A DNA stretch of 64,000 bases from Caballeronia sp. INDeC2 (GTDB lineage: Bacteria; Pseudomonadota; Gammaproteobacteria; Burkholderiales; Burkholderiaceae), in the NCBI RefSeq assembly GCF_023631325.1, contig NZ_JALQDG010000029.1, forward strand, positions 1 through 64,000, read 5' to 3'. The notes below the pieces were generated by a model that did no database searches, was not told the origin of the DNA, and saw nothing but the letters and a program-made list of their open reading frames with translations. Shown here piece after piece: positions 8,618 to 17,288 of this stretch. Position numbers and translations under genes: made by a program. Position 1 is the stretch's first letter, and each line of letters opens with the position of its first letter.

Positions 8618-9135
8618 TGCGTTGCCGCTCCCAACAGTACAGATACCGAGCAGTGGTAATTCGAATTGCCGTTCGCCATGCACCAGTTGATATCGTTATT
8701 GAGCGATAACTTGTAAAGCGGCTTCTCGCGTTCATTGCGATTGCAGAAGCAACGTCCGCAACTCGTCTTGCCGCAGCAGTCGTTGTACGACACGATGTAG
8801 TCCGAGCCATCGTGCGGATTGCGGCATGTGCCGATCCACGTGATCGGCGAAGGGGTCGTGCCAGGCGGACAACTGCTCGAGGTGCCGCCGCAGCAACTGC
8901 AAAGCCAGCCGTCGATCGCGCAATACTTCCAGTAGTCGCAGCTCGTCGGATCGTCGCTCGCCGATGCGCCCGGCTTCTTCGGCTCCGTCGCATACGCGGT
9001 GCGATCCACCGGCAATAGCGGCACCATCGCCGATCCGACCAGAACCTTGCCGAGCTTCGCCATTGCACTGCGCCGCGAGCTGCGCTGCGCGACGCCGCGC
9101 GCCTTATGTTCGAAGAATGAATCCAGCCATTTCAT
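8614..9135 (-). CDS. aauA: TTQ amine dehydrogenase small (light) subunit
   Basis: This is the catalytic subunit of a methylamine/aromatic amine dehydrogenase. It has 173 residues and a twin-arginine leader (SRRSAMAKLG). It shows the cysteine-rich light-chain pattern of the family, with many paired disulfide cysteines (CSCCGG, DCCGK, CGRCFC). The two tryptophans that form tryptophan tryptophylquinone are W100 (PITWIGTC) and W151 (NDINWCMAN), 51 apart as in known enzymes. The active-site aspartates fall at D75 and D119, also at the family spacing. Aromatic rather than methylamine use is inferred from the missing mauFGLMN genes and the aldehyde dehydrogenase neighbour. Confidence 0.93.
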   Translation of the reverse strand: MKWLDSFFEHKARGVAQRSSRRSAMAKLGKVLVGSAMVPLLPVDRTAYATEPKKPGASASDDPTSCDYWKYCAIDGWLCSCCGGTSSSCPPGTTPSPITWIGTCRNPHDGSDYIVSYNDCCGKTSCGRCFCNRNEREKPLYKLSLNNDINWCMANGNSNYHCSVSVLLGAATQ

Positions 9136-9174
9136 GGACGCTCACCTGTAGGAATGAATGATTTATCGGCGTCT

Positions 9175-9819
9175 TCAGGCGTGCTGCCCGACTTGACCTT
9201 CATGTTCGTGATGGGCGTGATCGCCGTGCTTGCCGTGCACGAATTCCTGCAGCGAAGCGACACCGCGTTCCTTCGCTTCGAACAGGCTTTCCAGATGCTC
9301 ACGCGTATTCACCAGGCCCTTCGCACGGACCTTGCCTTCTTCATCGAGCAATACGGCATAAGGGAGCTTGCCGATCTGGTAAGAAAGGCCCAGTTCCTGA
9401 GACAGCACATACGGGTATTGCGAAAGACCCGCCTTGCGATAGAACGCGGCGTGCTCTTCGAATTCGCCATCGCTTGCGAGCACGATGTCGGTTGCGCCTT
9501 CGCGCGCCTGGATCGACGGCAGCAAGGGCAGCAGCTTCTTGCACACGGGGCATGTCGGCGAGAGGAAGAAGACCAGCGTGTTGCGCTTCGAGTTCGACAA
9601 GCCGCCGACCTTCACCGCGCGGCCCGCGATATCGCCCAGTTCGAACACCGGCGCGATGGCGCCGACTGCCGGGCCCTTGTCGATCATGAGTGCGCCCGCG
9701 GGCATCATGCGTTCATAGAGAATGCCGACTTGGCGAACGAGTGCGAGACAGATCGCGCCGAGCGCGAGCAAAGCGGCCCACGACAGTGCGGCCGAAATCA
9801 TCAGGGCGGTTTGCATCAT
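9175..9819 (-). CDS. mauD: MauD-like thioredoxin-fold maturation protein
   Basis: A membrane-anchored thioredoxin-fold protein needed for correct disulfide formation in the light subunit. One N-terminal transmembrane helix (about residues 5-30) precedes a periplasmic domain with the redox motif SPTCPVCKKLL. The C-terminus is rich in histidine (HGKHGDHAHHEHEG), a possible metal-binding tail. The start at 9819 overlaps the mauE stop as ATGATGA, so the genes are translationally coupled. Its length of 214 residues is usual. Confidence 0.92.
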   Translation of the reverse strand: MMQTALMISAALSWAALLALGAICLALVRQVGILYERMMPAGALMIDKGPAVGAIAPVFELGDIAGRAVKVGGLSNSKRNTLVFFLSPTCPVCKKLLPLLPSIQAREGATDIVLASDGEFEEHAAFYRKAGLSQYPYVLSQELGLSYQIGKLPYAVLLDEEGKVRAKGLVNTREHLESLFEAKERGVASLQEFVHGKHGDHAHHEHEGQVGQHA

Positions 9820-10373
9820 GAATTCCTCAGAGAATCGAGCTTGGGAAGATTGACGAGCAGCACATCGAGCGTGAACCACGCGGCGACGGCGAAAAGCGTG
9901 CAGGCGCCTGCGCTCAGATAGTCGAACCACATGAGCGCGCGTGCAGTCGCGGGTACGAGTGCGACGGCTGCGAGCGCTGCGAGCATCAAGGCGCGCGCGA
10001 CGTGCCACCAGCCGATCGACTTCGGCGCGCGTTCCGTTGCGCGTGCGGCGATGAAGCCCGAGCAGCCGCAATCGATATCGGTATGACCACGCAACACGTT
10101 GACGGCGAGCGCCGCGCCGAATAGCGTGAACAACGCGATCAGCACGATGGCGCTGAGCGCGCGCGTATCGGCGAACAGCAAGCCGATCGCGCTCGCGACT
10201 TCGAGCACCGGAAACGTGAACGACAAAGGCGTCAGCGCAAACGACGGCAGCAACGCGAACGCTTCGAGCGACGTGCGAAAGCGCGACGGCTCGCGCCACT
10301 TCGGCGCCGCGCTCGCAAGCGCGATGATCGTAGTGGACGCGATGCACACCATGAGAATGACGGGATCGATCAT
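9816..10373 (-). CDS. mauE: MauE-like membrane protein for amine dehydrogenase maturation
   Basis: A 185-residue integral membrane protein with about four or five hydrophobic helices and the conserved motif DIDCGCSGF near residue 100. The family (MauE/DoxX-like) is needed with MauD to keep the light subunit stable and correctly disulfide bonded. It starts nine bases after the aauB stop, giving the conserved order B-E-D-A of all known TTQ enzyme clusters. Confidence 0.9.
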   Translation of the reverse strand: MIDPVILMVCIASTTIIALASAAPKWREPSRFRTSLEAFALLPSFALTPLSFTFPVLEVASAIGLLFADTRALSAIVLIALFTLFGAALAVNVLRGHTDIDCGCSGFIAARATERAPKSIGWWHVARALMLAALAAVALVPATARALMWFDYLSAGACTLFAVAAWFTLDVLLVNLPKLDSLRNS

Positions 10374-10382
10374 CGCGTCACC

Positions 10383-11540
10383 TTACGGGTTGAGCAGCAA
10401 CGTCGACGTCGTGCCGAGCTGCTTCTCGACGTGCTGACGCTTGCCCGTCGTCGCATCCATCACCACGAGATCGGAGGTCGGCGTGAGGCCGTAGAAGAGC
10501 GGCTTGTCGTCGGTGCTGACCTGTATTGCAAGCAGCGGATCGATCTTCTGCTTCGCAAGATCCCAGCGCGCGACGCGCTTCTTGCTCTCGGTGTCGTAGA
10601 CCCAGATCTCCGTGCCCGGGTCCTTGTGCGAGCCGTCCGCGCCCTTGTGCATGGCGACGTAAAGGCGATGGCTTGCGGTGTTCAGCGCAGTCTGCTGCAA
10701 GCCGCCCGGACGCCAGCCTGCCTTGCGTTCCTGATCGCTCAGCAAGGACCACGATGCGCCGAATACCGGCGCATCGCCCGAGAAGTCGGCGGTGCGCACA
10801 TTGCCGTGGAAGGTCGTGAACACATACTTGTTGCCGTCGTGCACGGCGTTGACGAAGGCAGGATCGTGATCGACGTCCATGAACGCATCGGACAGCTTCC
10901 GGCTCGCTTCCTTACCCGTGGCATCGAGCTTGACCGTGAGCGCCTTGCCGCTTTCGCACAGCGCCGAGAATCGGTCATTGCCGCTCGGATAGGCGAGCAC
11001 GCAGCCATCCGTATCGATCTCGCCGAGCACTTTCTTCGCGGCCGTATCGATCACCGTGACCGACGTCGACGGCGTGATGTTCGACACATACAAGCGGCTG
11101 CCGTCTTCCGAAAGAATCGTGAGATAAGGCGTCGGCACCGTTTGGCCGTGCTTGGCCGGAATCACGATTTCACCGGTCACATCGAGCGTCGTGTTATCGA
11201 TGATCTCGACAACATCGGTACGCGCGCCGTGGCTGCCACGCGCGAAATACGTGGTCGCGACATAGCTCGTCTTGTGATCGGGCGAGATCGTGAACCCCGG
11301 CGCGAAGCCGGCATCGATCTCGCCGACGAAACGTTTCGTGTCGCCATCGAAGACATGAACGCGCGCATCGGTCATGCTTGCGAACGATACATCCGTCACG
11401 AACACGCGATGCGGGCCATAAGGCGGCACTTTCGCTACCGTGAGTTCTTCCGGCTTTTCGGCCGCGCCCGCGTGCAATTGACACGCAAGCAATCCATAGA
11501 ACAAGGCCCCCATCGCGGTGGCCAACCGTCTCAGCTTCAT
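10383..11540 (-). CDS. aauB: TTQ amine dehydrogenase large subunit
   Basis: A 385-residue exported beta-propeller protein. The signal peptide ends near HAGAAEKP. Repeated blades show VHVFDGDTKRFVGEI, VTVIDTAAKKVLGEI and IWVYDTESKKRVARW. NVRTADFSGDAPVFGASWSLLSD matches the amine dehydrogenase heavy-chain family closely. The large subunit packs against the TTQ-bearing light subunit in a periplasmic alpha2-beta2 enzyme. It is the first gene of the operon. A GAGGAGGAG ribosome site precedes the ATG. Substrate class is inferred from context. Confidence 0.92.
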   Translation of the reverse strand: MKLRRLATAMGALFYGLLACQLHAGAAEKPEELTVAKVPPYGPHRVFVTDVSFASMTDARVHVFDGDTKRFVGEIDAGFAPGFTISPDHKTSYVATTYFARGSHGARTDVVEIIDNTTLDVTGEIVIPAKHGQTVPTPYLTILSEDGSRLYVSNITPSTSVTVIDTAAKKVLGEIDTDGCVLAYPSGNDRFSALCESGKALTVKLDATGKEASRKLSDAFMDVDHDPAFVNAVHDGNKYVFTTFHGNVRTADFSGDAPVFGASWSLLSDQERKAGWRPGGLQQTALNTASHRLYVAMHKGADGSHKDPGTEIWVYDTESKKRVARWDLAKQKIDPLLAIQVSTDDKPLFYGLTPTSDLVVMDATTGKRQHVEKQLGTTSTLLLNP

Positions 11541-11713
11541 CTGTGCTCCTCCTCGTTTATCGTCGAATTGACTCTAAAGATGACAATAAAAAAGAGCACT
11601 TCGGAACCGGCAGCGCGTGCGTGCCGAAATGGAGCATTCGAAAGGGAGCCGACAGAGACGCGCGCGTTGGGCGTGATCAATCCGCTTAAAAAGCCGGATC
11701 GGGAAAAGAAAAT

Positions 11714-11751
11714 GCCGATAGCAAACCGCGGCAATGCGGCTTGCTATCGGC
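11714..11751 (-). terminator. intrinsic terminator of the AraC-family gene
   Basis: A near-perfect 16-bp stem (11714-11729 with 11736-11751, one mismatch) closes a six-base loop. On the minus strand it is followed by CATTTTCTTTTCCC. It separates the regulator transcript from the downstream aauB operon, which must therefore have its own promoter in the 11541-11713 gap. Confidence 0.8.
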
Positions 11752-11776
11752 GTGACGGGATTATGCTGCGCCTGAG

Positions 11777-12718
11777 TTAGCGGGCCCGCGGGGTTTGCGA
11801 GGGAAGTTCGCCGAACAGGCTTTTGTAATCGCTCGCGAAGTGGCCGAGATTGGAAAATCCCCAGCGCATTGCGGCTTCGCGCACCGGCACTTCGCTTTGC
11901 GATGTCGTCGTCAGGAGCCGTCTCACTTGCGCAAGACGCACCGCTCGCAGATAACTTACCGGATTCATCTGTGTGACCGATTGGAAGCTGTTTTGAATCG
12001 TGCGCCGGCTCACGCGCAGCTTTTCGCACAGATCCAGTACTGAAATCGGCTGTTCGGGACGCGCGAGCACCAAGTCATGAGCGCGTCGCACTACATCGGC
12101 ACGGCACGCATACGTGAGGCGGTCCTCGCGAGTCGGCACATGAAATGTGAGCAGATCCAGAATGCTTTCCGTCACGGTGTGCGTGAAACGATGCGCGCCA
12201 TCGCCCGAAGAAAACGGATCGGGGCTTGCCAGCACCGCCTCGACCGCGGCGATGATGCGCTTGCCCGCACGCGCCCCGGCTGCGCTCGGAATGCTCAGCA
12301 CGTGACGGTTGAGAATCTCGTCCTGGATATCCACGCCGGCCGCATCTGCCGCAGACGCGAGCACGCTCGTATCGACGGCAACGCCAAGCATCGACATGTC
12401 GGGCGGCGAATGCAGCAGGAATTCCTTGTCGCCAGTTGCGACGACGAGCGCGTTCTCGTCGACACGCACGCCCTGAAACGAGAACGGTGCGCCGCCGCCG
12501 AGCACCAGTCCGAACGTGACGAATCCCGCCGGCAATTGGCCGCGCTGGACGATGCGAACGTTCGCGGATTCCTGAAAGACCTGCACGCCTGCCACCGAAA
12601 CCTGCTTCACCGTGCTGCGAAATGCGCCGTCGCCCACCTGGTCATAACGTTGGTCCCAACCTGTCAGCGCATGCGCGTGGCGGTCGGCGTCCTCAAAGGT
12701 TTCGTAATTGGCGTACAT
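11777..12718 (-). CDS. AraC-family transcription activator
   Basis: A 313-residue regulator with an N-terminal sensing region of the AraC_binding_2/FeaR type and a C-terminal pair of helix-turn-helix motifs (DLCEKLRVSRRTIQNSFQ and REAAMRWGFSNLGHFASDYKSLFGELPS). The start at MYANYE is chosen because AGGAGGAGG lies directly before it; an upstream ATG lacks a site. It sits upstream of the amine dehydrogenase operon on the same strand, the place where FeaR-like activators control amine oxidation in enterobacteria. It is probably the aromatic-amine-responsive activator, which is an inference. Confidence 0.88.
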   Translation of the reverse strand: MYANYETFEDADRHAHALTGWDQRYDQVGDGAFRSTVKQVSVAGVQVFQESANVRIVQRGQLPAGFVTFGLVLGGGAPFSFQGVRVDENALVVATGDKEFLLHSPPDMSMLGVAVDTSVLASAADAAGVDIQDEILNRHVLSIPSAAGARAGKRIIAAVEAVLASPDPFSSGDGAHRFTHTVTESILDLLTFHVPTREDRLTYACRADVVRRAHDLVLARPEQPISVLDLCEKLRVSRRTIQNSFQSVTQMNPVSYLRAVRLAQVRRLLTTTSQSEVPVREAAMRWGFSNLGHFASDYKSLFGELPSQTPRAR

Positions 12719-12844
12719 GCCCTCCTCCTGCTGCTCGCGTCGGCATCGATGCGACTGCTTATATGTTTTCGATTTTTTGGCGTCAAGCTTTTTGATTCTT
12801 CTCGTGTGTCGCCCGTTGCGCAATGCTAGGAATGCACGATTGAA

Positions 12845-12878
12845 AAACGGGCGCGCGCATGCGTAGGCAAACGCGCGC
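12845..12878 (-). terminator. probable terminator of second porin
   Basis: GCGCGCG (12851-12857) pairs with CGCGCGC (12872-12878), and on the minus strand the stem is followed by CCCGTTTTTC. It lies 25 bases after the porin stop. Confidence 0.65.
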
Positions 12879-12902
12879 TCGTGCATACTTCAGAGATTAC
12901 TT

Positions 12903-14105
12903 TTAGAACTTGTGCCGGATGCCAACGCGCACGGTGCTTTGACGATCGCTCGTCGATGGTGTGAGGTTATTGATCGCCGCGACCGCAGTCGCCCCGGTCG
13001 AATCCGTACCCGACGCTTGCTGATAGACGCCGATCAGATACACATCCGTTCTCTTCGAAAGGAAATAGTCGGCGCCAATCGATCCCTGATAATACTTTGC
13101 GCCCGTATTCGTGCCGCTCGCCGAATCGACCTCGCCGCCCTTCGTGTAGTCGAACGCAACGCCCAGCAACAGCGCAGGCGTCGCCTGATATTTGAAATTG
13201 ACTTCGACATTATTGAAAGTCGCATTGCCGCTATAGCCACGCGGATTCGGTCCGGACGCGACGCTATCGCCGAGATGCCTGAATTGCACGTTCGAATACG
13301 TCGCGCCGACCGTGGCCGCGCCGAATGCATAGGCGGCGCCCGTTGCGATCACCTGATACGTTCGCGCCGATGCGTAGCCGCTATACACAGGCGATGAAAT
13401 GAAGTTCGCGCTTGCCGTCGGCGGTGTGCTCGCGCCGTTGTCGCCGAAGAAGCCGACGTTCGGATTGCGCGCATTCAGATAGCCGACACCGAGCGTGAGC
13501 GGCCCGTTGGCATAACCCGCGCCGAGCGACCATACCTGATTGCGCGATACGTCGCCCGCGATGCCACCGAAGCTATACACACCGCCGAACGTAAAGCCGC
13601 CGTAATTCCGGCTCGCATACTTGATTGCGTTGTTCACACGATAGGCGTTGTTGATGTTGTCGAGATCGCCCGGATGCGCGGCGAGATAACCGCCCCATTG
13701 CGTGCCGGCCTCGAACGGTCCGACATAATCGACCACCGAATCGTATTGACGCCCGAAGAGCACCGAGCCATACGCGCTCGACAAACCCACATACGCTTGA
13801 CGTCCGAACATCAAGCCTTGCGTGCTGCCGCGATTCTTCTGCGCGAGCGCGCCGTTATTCAGGTCGAATCCGTTCTCGATCACGAACAGCGCAGCGAGAC
13901 CGCCGCCGAGATCTTCCTTGCCGCGCAGACCCCAGCGACTTGCCTGCATGACACCGCTCGACATGTTGTAAAGGTTATGGCCACCGGAATTCGAGGTCCA
14001 GTTGAAGCCGTCATCGACGACGCCGTACATCGTGACCGAGCTTTGCGCGTGTGCCACGCTCGCGACCGCCAGCAATGCGAGCGATGCGCCCGAGGTGAGT
14101 TTCAT
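12903..14105 (-). CDS. outer-membrane porin, OmpC-like Burkholderia type
   Basis: A 400-residue porin with a signal peptide (cleavage near VAHA-QSS), the start SSVTMYGVVDDGFNW, the loop-3 hallmark LFGRQYDSVVDYVGPF, and a terminal phenylalanine (VRVGIRHKF). It is related to but clearly distinct from the porin at 4929-6143. The gene stands alone, divergent from the MFS gene, with a 253-base shared upstream region. A role in uptake of the aromatic acid handled by the iac genes is plausible but inferred from position. Confidence 0.93.
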   Translation of the reverse strand: MKLTSGASLALLAVASVAHAQSSVTMYGVVDDGFNWTSNSGGHNLYNMSSGVMQASRWGLRGKEDLGGGLAALFVIENGFDLNNGALAQKNRGSTQGLMFGRQAYVGLSSAYGSVLFGRQYDSVVDYVGPFEAGTQWGGYLAAHPGDLDNINNAYRVNNAIKYASRNYGGFTFGGVYSFGGIAGDVSRNQVWSLGAGYANGPLTLGVGYLNARNPNVGFFGDNGASTPPTASANFISSPVYSGYASARTYQVIATGAAYAFGAATVGATYSNVQFRHLGDSVASGPNPRGYSGNATFNNVEVNFKYQATPALLLGVAFDYTKGGEVDSASGTNTGAKYYQGSIGADYFLSKRTDVYLIGVYQQASGTDSTGATAVAAINNLTPSTSDRQSTVRVGIRHKF

Positions 14106-14273
14106 TCTTCTATGTCCTCTGTGGAATCGTTGGGGATGGATTGCGTGGACCGAAGTCTGCGTTCACCCATTCGGCGCGGCAAATCAGTCAAAAGCACACC
14201 CGCCGATAAAGCGCGCTGATGCGGTTTGAAATTTGCCTCACTGATAACCGAGTCCCTTTTCGGCGAATTTGAC

Positions 14274-14283
14274 GCGGATATCT
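14274..14283 (-). promoter_or_regulatory. AGATATCCGC site upstream of MFS gene
   Basis: Read on the minus strand this is AGATATCCGC, followed after two bases by CAAATT. It lies 75 bases before the MFS start and in the divergent region with the porin. The same ten bases recur before iacF, and nine of ten recur between the LysR gene and iacC. Confidence 0.4.
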
Positions 14284-14358
14284 GTCGCATCGACACTGCC
14301 TGCCAAGCGAAGCCTTTAGAAAGCCTCGACGCCCCACTCATTCCCCAAGCGAGCCCCT

Positions 14359-15666
14359 ATGTCATCCGTTCACTCCTCGACTTCCGCGGACCGACCCGCT
14401 GCAACGCAGGACCGCGCGCTTAGCCGGATCGTCGTCGCTTCCGTCGCGGGCAATGCGATGGAGTGGTACGACTTCTTCGTCTACGGCACTGCGGCCGCGC
14501 TCGTGTTCGGCCAGTTGTTCTTTCCCGCGAATGCCGATCCGCTCGTCGGCACGCTCGGCGCGTTCGCCGCATTCGCGATGGGCTTCGTCGCGCGGCCGCT
14601 CGGCGGCATCGTATTCGGGCATATCGGCGATCGATATGGCCGGCGCGCGTCGCTCGTATGGACGCTGCTCATCATGGGCTTCGCGACCTTCGGCATCGGC
14701 TTGTTGCCCACTTATGATCATGTGGGGCTATGGGCGCCCGCCGCGCTCGTCGCACTACGATTGCTGCAGGGCGTCGCTTCGGGCGGCGAATGGGGCGGCG
14801 GCGTATTGATGATCAGCGAGAGCGCACCGCCCGAAAAGCGCGGCTATTACGCGGCGTGGAGCCAGCTCGGCGTGGGCGGCGGCTTCGTGCTTTCTTCCGG
14901 CGCATTTCTCGCGGTGCAGGCATTGCCTCACGACCAGTTCATTTCATGGGGCTGGCGTCTGCCATTTCTCGCGAGCATTCTGATCTTCGCGCTCGGCGTC
15001 TATATCCGCCATAACCTGCCCGAGAGCCGTGACTTCGAAAATGCGGATCGCGCGGGCAAGACTTCTCATATGCCGGTTATCGAAGTGATCAAGCGCCATC
15101 CGAAGGAAATACTGATGGCGATGGGATTACGTGTTGCGGAAAACGGCGGTGCGTATATCTTTCTCGCTTTCTCACTCGTCTATGGCAAATACGCGGGCAT
15201 CGATAGCTCGACGATGCTCACCGGCGTGACGATCGCGATGGTCGTCGAAATGGCGGCGATGCTTTTGTGGGGCAAGCTCTCGGATCGCATCGGCCGCAAG
15301 CCGGTGTACATGATCGGCGCGGTGTCGCTCGCAGTCATGGCGTTCCCCTTCTTCTGGCTGCTCAATACGCATTCGACGCCGCTGATCTGGCTCGCGCTCG
15401 TGCTCGGCACGGCGGTATGTCACGGCGCGATGATCGGCACGCTGCCCTCGCTCGTTGGCGAGCTCTTCAGCACCGAAGTGCGCTACTCGGGCGTCGCGCT
15501 GGGCCATGAAGTCGCGTCGATCTTCGCGGGCGGACTTTCGCCGCTCATCGCGACGGCGCTGCTCGCGCGCTATCACGCGTTTTGGCCGGTCTCGGTCTTT
15601 CTCATCGCGCTCGCCCTCGTCACGGTCGTCACGTTGAAGTACACGCGCGAGACGCGTGCCAGCTAA
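14359..15666 (+). CDS. MFS metabolite:H+ symporter (MHS family)
   Basis: A 435-residue carrier with twelve predicted helices. It shows the MHS signature near the start (AGNAMEWYDFFVYGTAAALVF) and the loop 2-3 motif GHIGDRYGRRASLV, repeated as GKLSDRIGRKPVY in the second half. MHS members import organic acids such as shikimate, citrate and aromatic acids. It is the first of two carriers upstream of iacF, so indole-3-acetate or a related acid is the likely cargo. In Burkholderia-type iac clusters two carriers are commonly present. Confidence 0.88.
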   Translation: MSSVHSSTSADRPAATQDRALSRIVVASVAGNAMEWYDFFVYGTAAALVFGQLFFPANADPLVGTLGAFAAFAMGFVARPLGGIVFGHIGDRYGRRASLVWTLLIMGFATFGIGLLPTYDHVGLWAPAALVALRLLQGVASGGEWGGGVLMISESAPPEKRGYYAAWSQLGVGGGFVLSSGAFLAVQALPHDQFISWGWRLPFLASILIFALGVYIRHNLPESRDFENADRAGKTSHMPVIEVIKRHPKEILMAMGLRVAENGGAYIFLAFSLVYGKYAGIDSSTMLTGVTIAMVVEMAAMLLWGKLSDRIGRKPVYMIGAVSLAVMAFPFFWLLNTHSTPLIWLALVLGTAVCHGAMIGTLPSLVGELFSTEVRYSGVALGHEVASIFAGGLSPLIATALLARYHAFWPVSVFLIALALVTVVTLKYTRETRAS

Positions 15667-15767
15667 AGCACGCTTTTTCCCCATTCATTCGATTCCCATT
15701 CGCGCGGGCGCACGTCCGCGCGATGCTTGGGGCACGTCCATAGATCAGCAATCATCGGAGACACACG

Positions 15768-17177
15768 ATGCATACCCCAATCACCATGAAGCCAAGCGGC
15801 AAGCGCTATACATACGAGTGGTATGTCGTCGTGATCTGCATGCTGGCGTATGTTTTCTCGTTCATCGACCGCCAGGTGCTCGCGCTTATGATCGAGCCGA
15901 TCAAACGCGACCTGCATCTCACCGACACGCAATTCAGCCTCTTGCATGGATTCGCGTTCTCGCTTTTCTACGCGGTGATGGGCATGCCGATCGCATATCT
16001 CGCCGACCGTTTCGCGCGCCCGCGCATTATCGCGGCGGGCATCGCACTGTGGAGCGTCGCGACTGCGGCATGCGGGCTGAGTCAAAGCTTCGTGCATATG
16101 TTCGCTTCGCGCATGAGTGTTGGCGTGGGCGAAGCCGCGCTCTCGCCCGGAACCTATTCGATGATCGCGGATTACTTTCCCAAAGAGAAGATCGGCCGCG
16201 CGATCGGCATTTATTCGCTCGGCTCGTTCATCGGCGGCGGCATTGCGTTTCTCGTCGGCGGATATGTGATTGCGTTGCTCAAGCACGCGAGCGTGTTCAC
16301 GTTGCCGATCATCGGCGAAATGCGTGCGTGGCAGTTGACGTTCTTTATCGTCGGATTGCCGGGTCTGCTCGTCGCATTCGTTTTCATGTTGACGGTGCGC
16401 GATCCAGCGCGCAAAGGGCTCGCGCAAGACGGCGCGGGCAAGGTCAAACGCGTTGCAATGGGCGATGCGCTGCGCTTCATCGCGAGCCATCGCAAGACGT
16501 TCTTCTGCCATTACATCGGCTTCTCGTTCTATGCGATGGCCCTCTATTGCCTGATGGGATGGACGCCCGCGTTCTATATGCGCCGCTTTGGTCTTACGCC
16601 TGTCCAAACGGGTTATATGCTCGGCGTCGTGATGCTCGTCGCCAATACGACGGGCGTGTTCTGCGGCGGCTGGCTCAACGACTGGCTGCTGCGCCGTGGC
16701 CGCAGCGATGCGCCCATGCGCGCGGCATGGATCGGCGCGGCATGCATGCTCGTTCCGGCTATCGCGTTCACGCAGACGGCGGGCCTCAATGCATCGCTCG
16801 CTTGGCTCGTCGTCGCGATGTTCTTCGCGTCGTTCCCGCTACCGACCTCCGCCGCCGCCATGCAGGCGCTCGCGCCCAATCAGATGCGGGCGCAGATCTC
16901 GGCGATGTTCCTGCTCGTGTCGAATCTGATCGGCCTGGGTCTCGGGACGACGCTCGTCGCGCTCATCACCGACAAGGTGTTCGGCTCGCCACTGGCGGTC
17001 GGCAATTCAATGGCCATCATCAACGCCGTGGCGATCGTGCTGGCTATCGTGTTGCTCCATGTCGGATGCAAACAATATCGAGCGAGTCTCAGGCGTGAAG
17101 CGCGTGAAGCCCGCGTCACGCTCGACGTGGAGAACGCTACCGATAACTTGGCGTCGGGCGTCACTAGGACAGCATGA
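15768..17177 (+). CDS. MFS transporter, spinster-like
   Basis: A 469-residue major facilitator with twelve helices. The N-terminal block YVFSFIDRQVLALMIEPIKRDLHLTDTQFSLLHGFAF is typical of the spinster-like group, and PIAYLADRFARPRIIAAG is the loop 2-3 motif. GGAGACACACG precedes the ATG. It lies 101 bases after the MHS carrier and 111 before iacF. Aromatic acid uptake or efflux of a pathway intermediate is inferred from position. Confidence 0.87.
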   Translation: MHTPITMKPSGKRYTYEWYVVVICMLAYVFSFIDRQVLALMIEPIKRDLHLTDTQFSLLHGFAFSLFYAVMGMPIAYLADRFARPRIIAAGIALWSVATAACGLSQSFVHMFASRMSVGVGEAALSPGTYSMIADYFPKEKIGRAIGIYSLGSFIGGGIAFLVGGYVIALLKHASVFTLPIIGEMRAWQLTFFIVGLPGLLVAFVFMLTVRDPARKGLAQDGAGKVKRVAMGDALRFIASHRKTFFCHYIGFSFYAMALYCLMGWTPAFYMRRFGLTPVQTGYMLGVVMLVANTTGVFCGGWLNDWLLRRGRSDAPMRAAWIGAACMLVPAIAFTQTAGLNASLAWLVVAMFFASFPLPTSAAAMQALAPNQMRAQISAMFLLVSNLIGLGLGTTLVALITDKVFGSPLAVGNSMAIINAVAIVLAIVLLHVGCKQYRASLRREAREARVTLDVENATDNLASGVTRTA

Positions 17178-17187
17178 AGATATCCGC
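17178..17187 (+). promoter_or_regulatory. AGATATCCGC site upstream of iacF
   Basis: The ten bases begin just after the stop of the MFS gene and lie about 100 bases before iacF. With the following bases they form ATC-N9-GAT (17182-17196), the NodD/NahR-type LysR box pattern. The 10-mer is identical to the one upstream of the first MFS gene on the opposite strand. Confidence 0.45.
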
Positions 17188-17288
17188 CAAATTGATGTGA
17201 CTGGTATTTTTCAATCTATTTTGCTTATTCAGACAGGGGCGCTACGCTCGATGCATCGTCCCCTTCAACACATCGGATAGGCACCATC

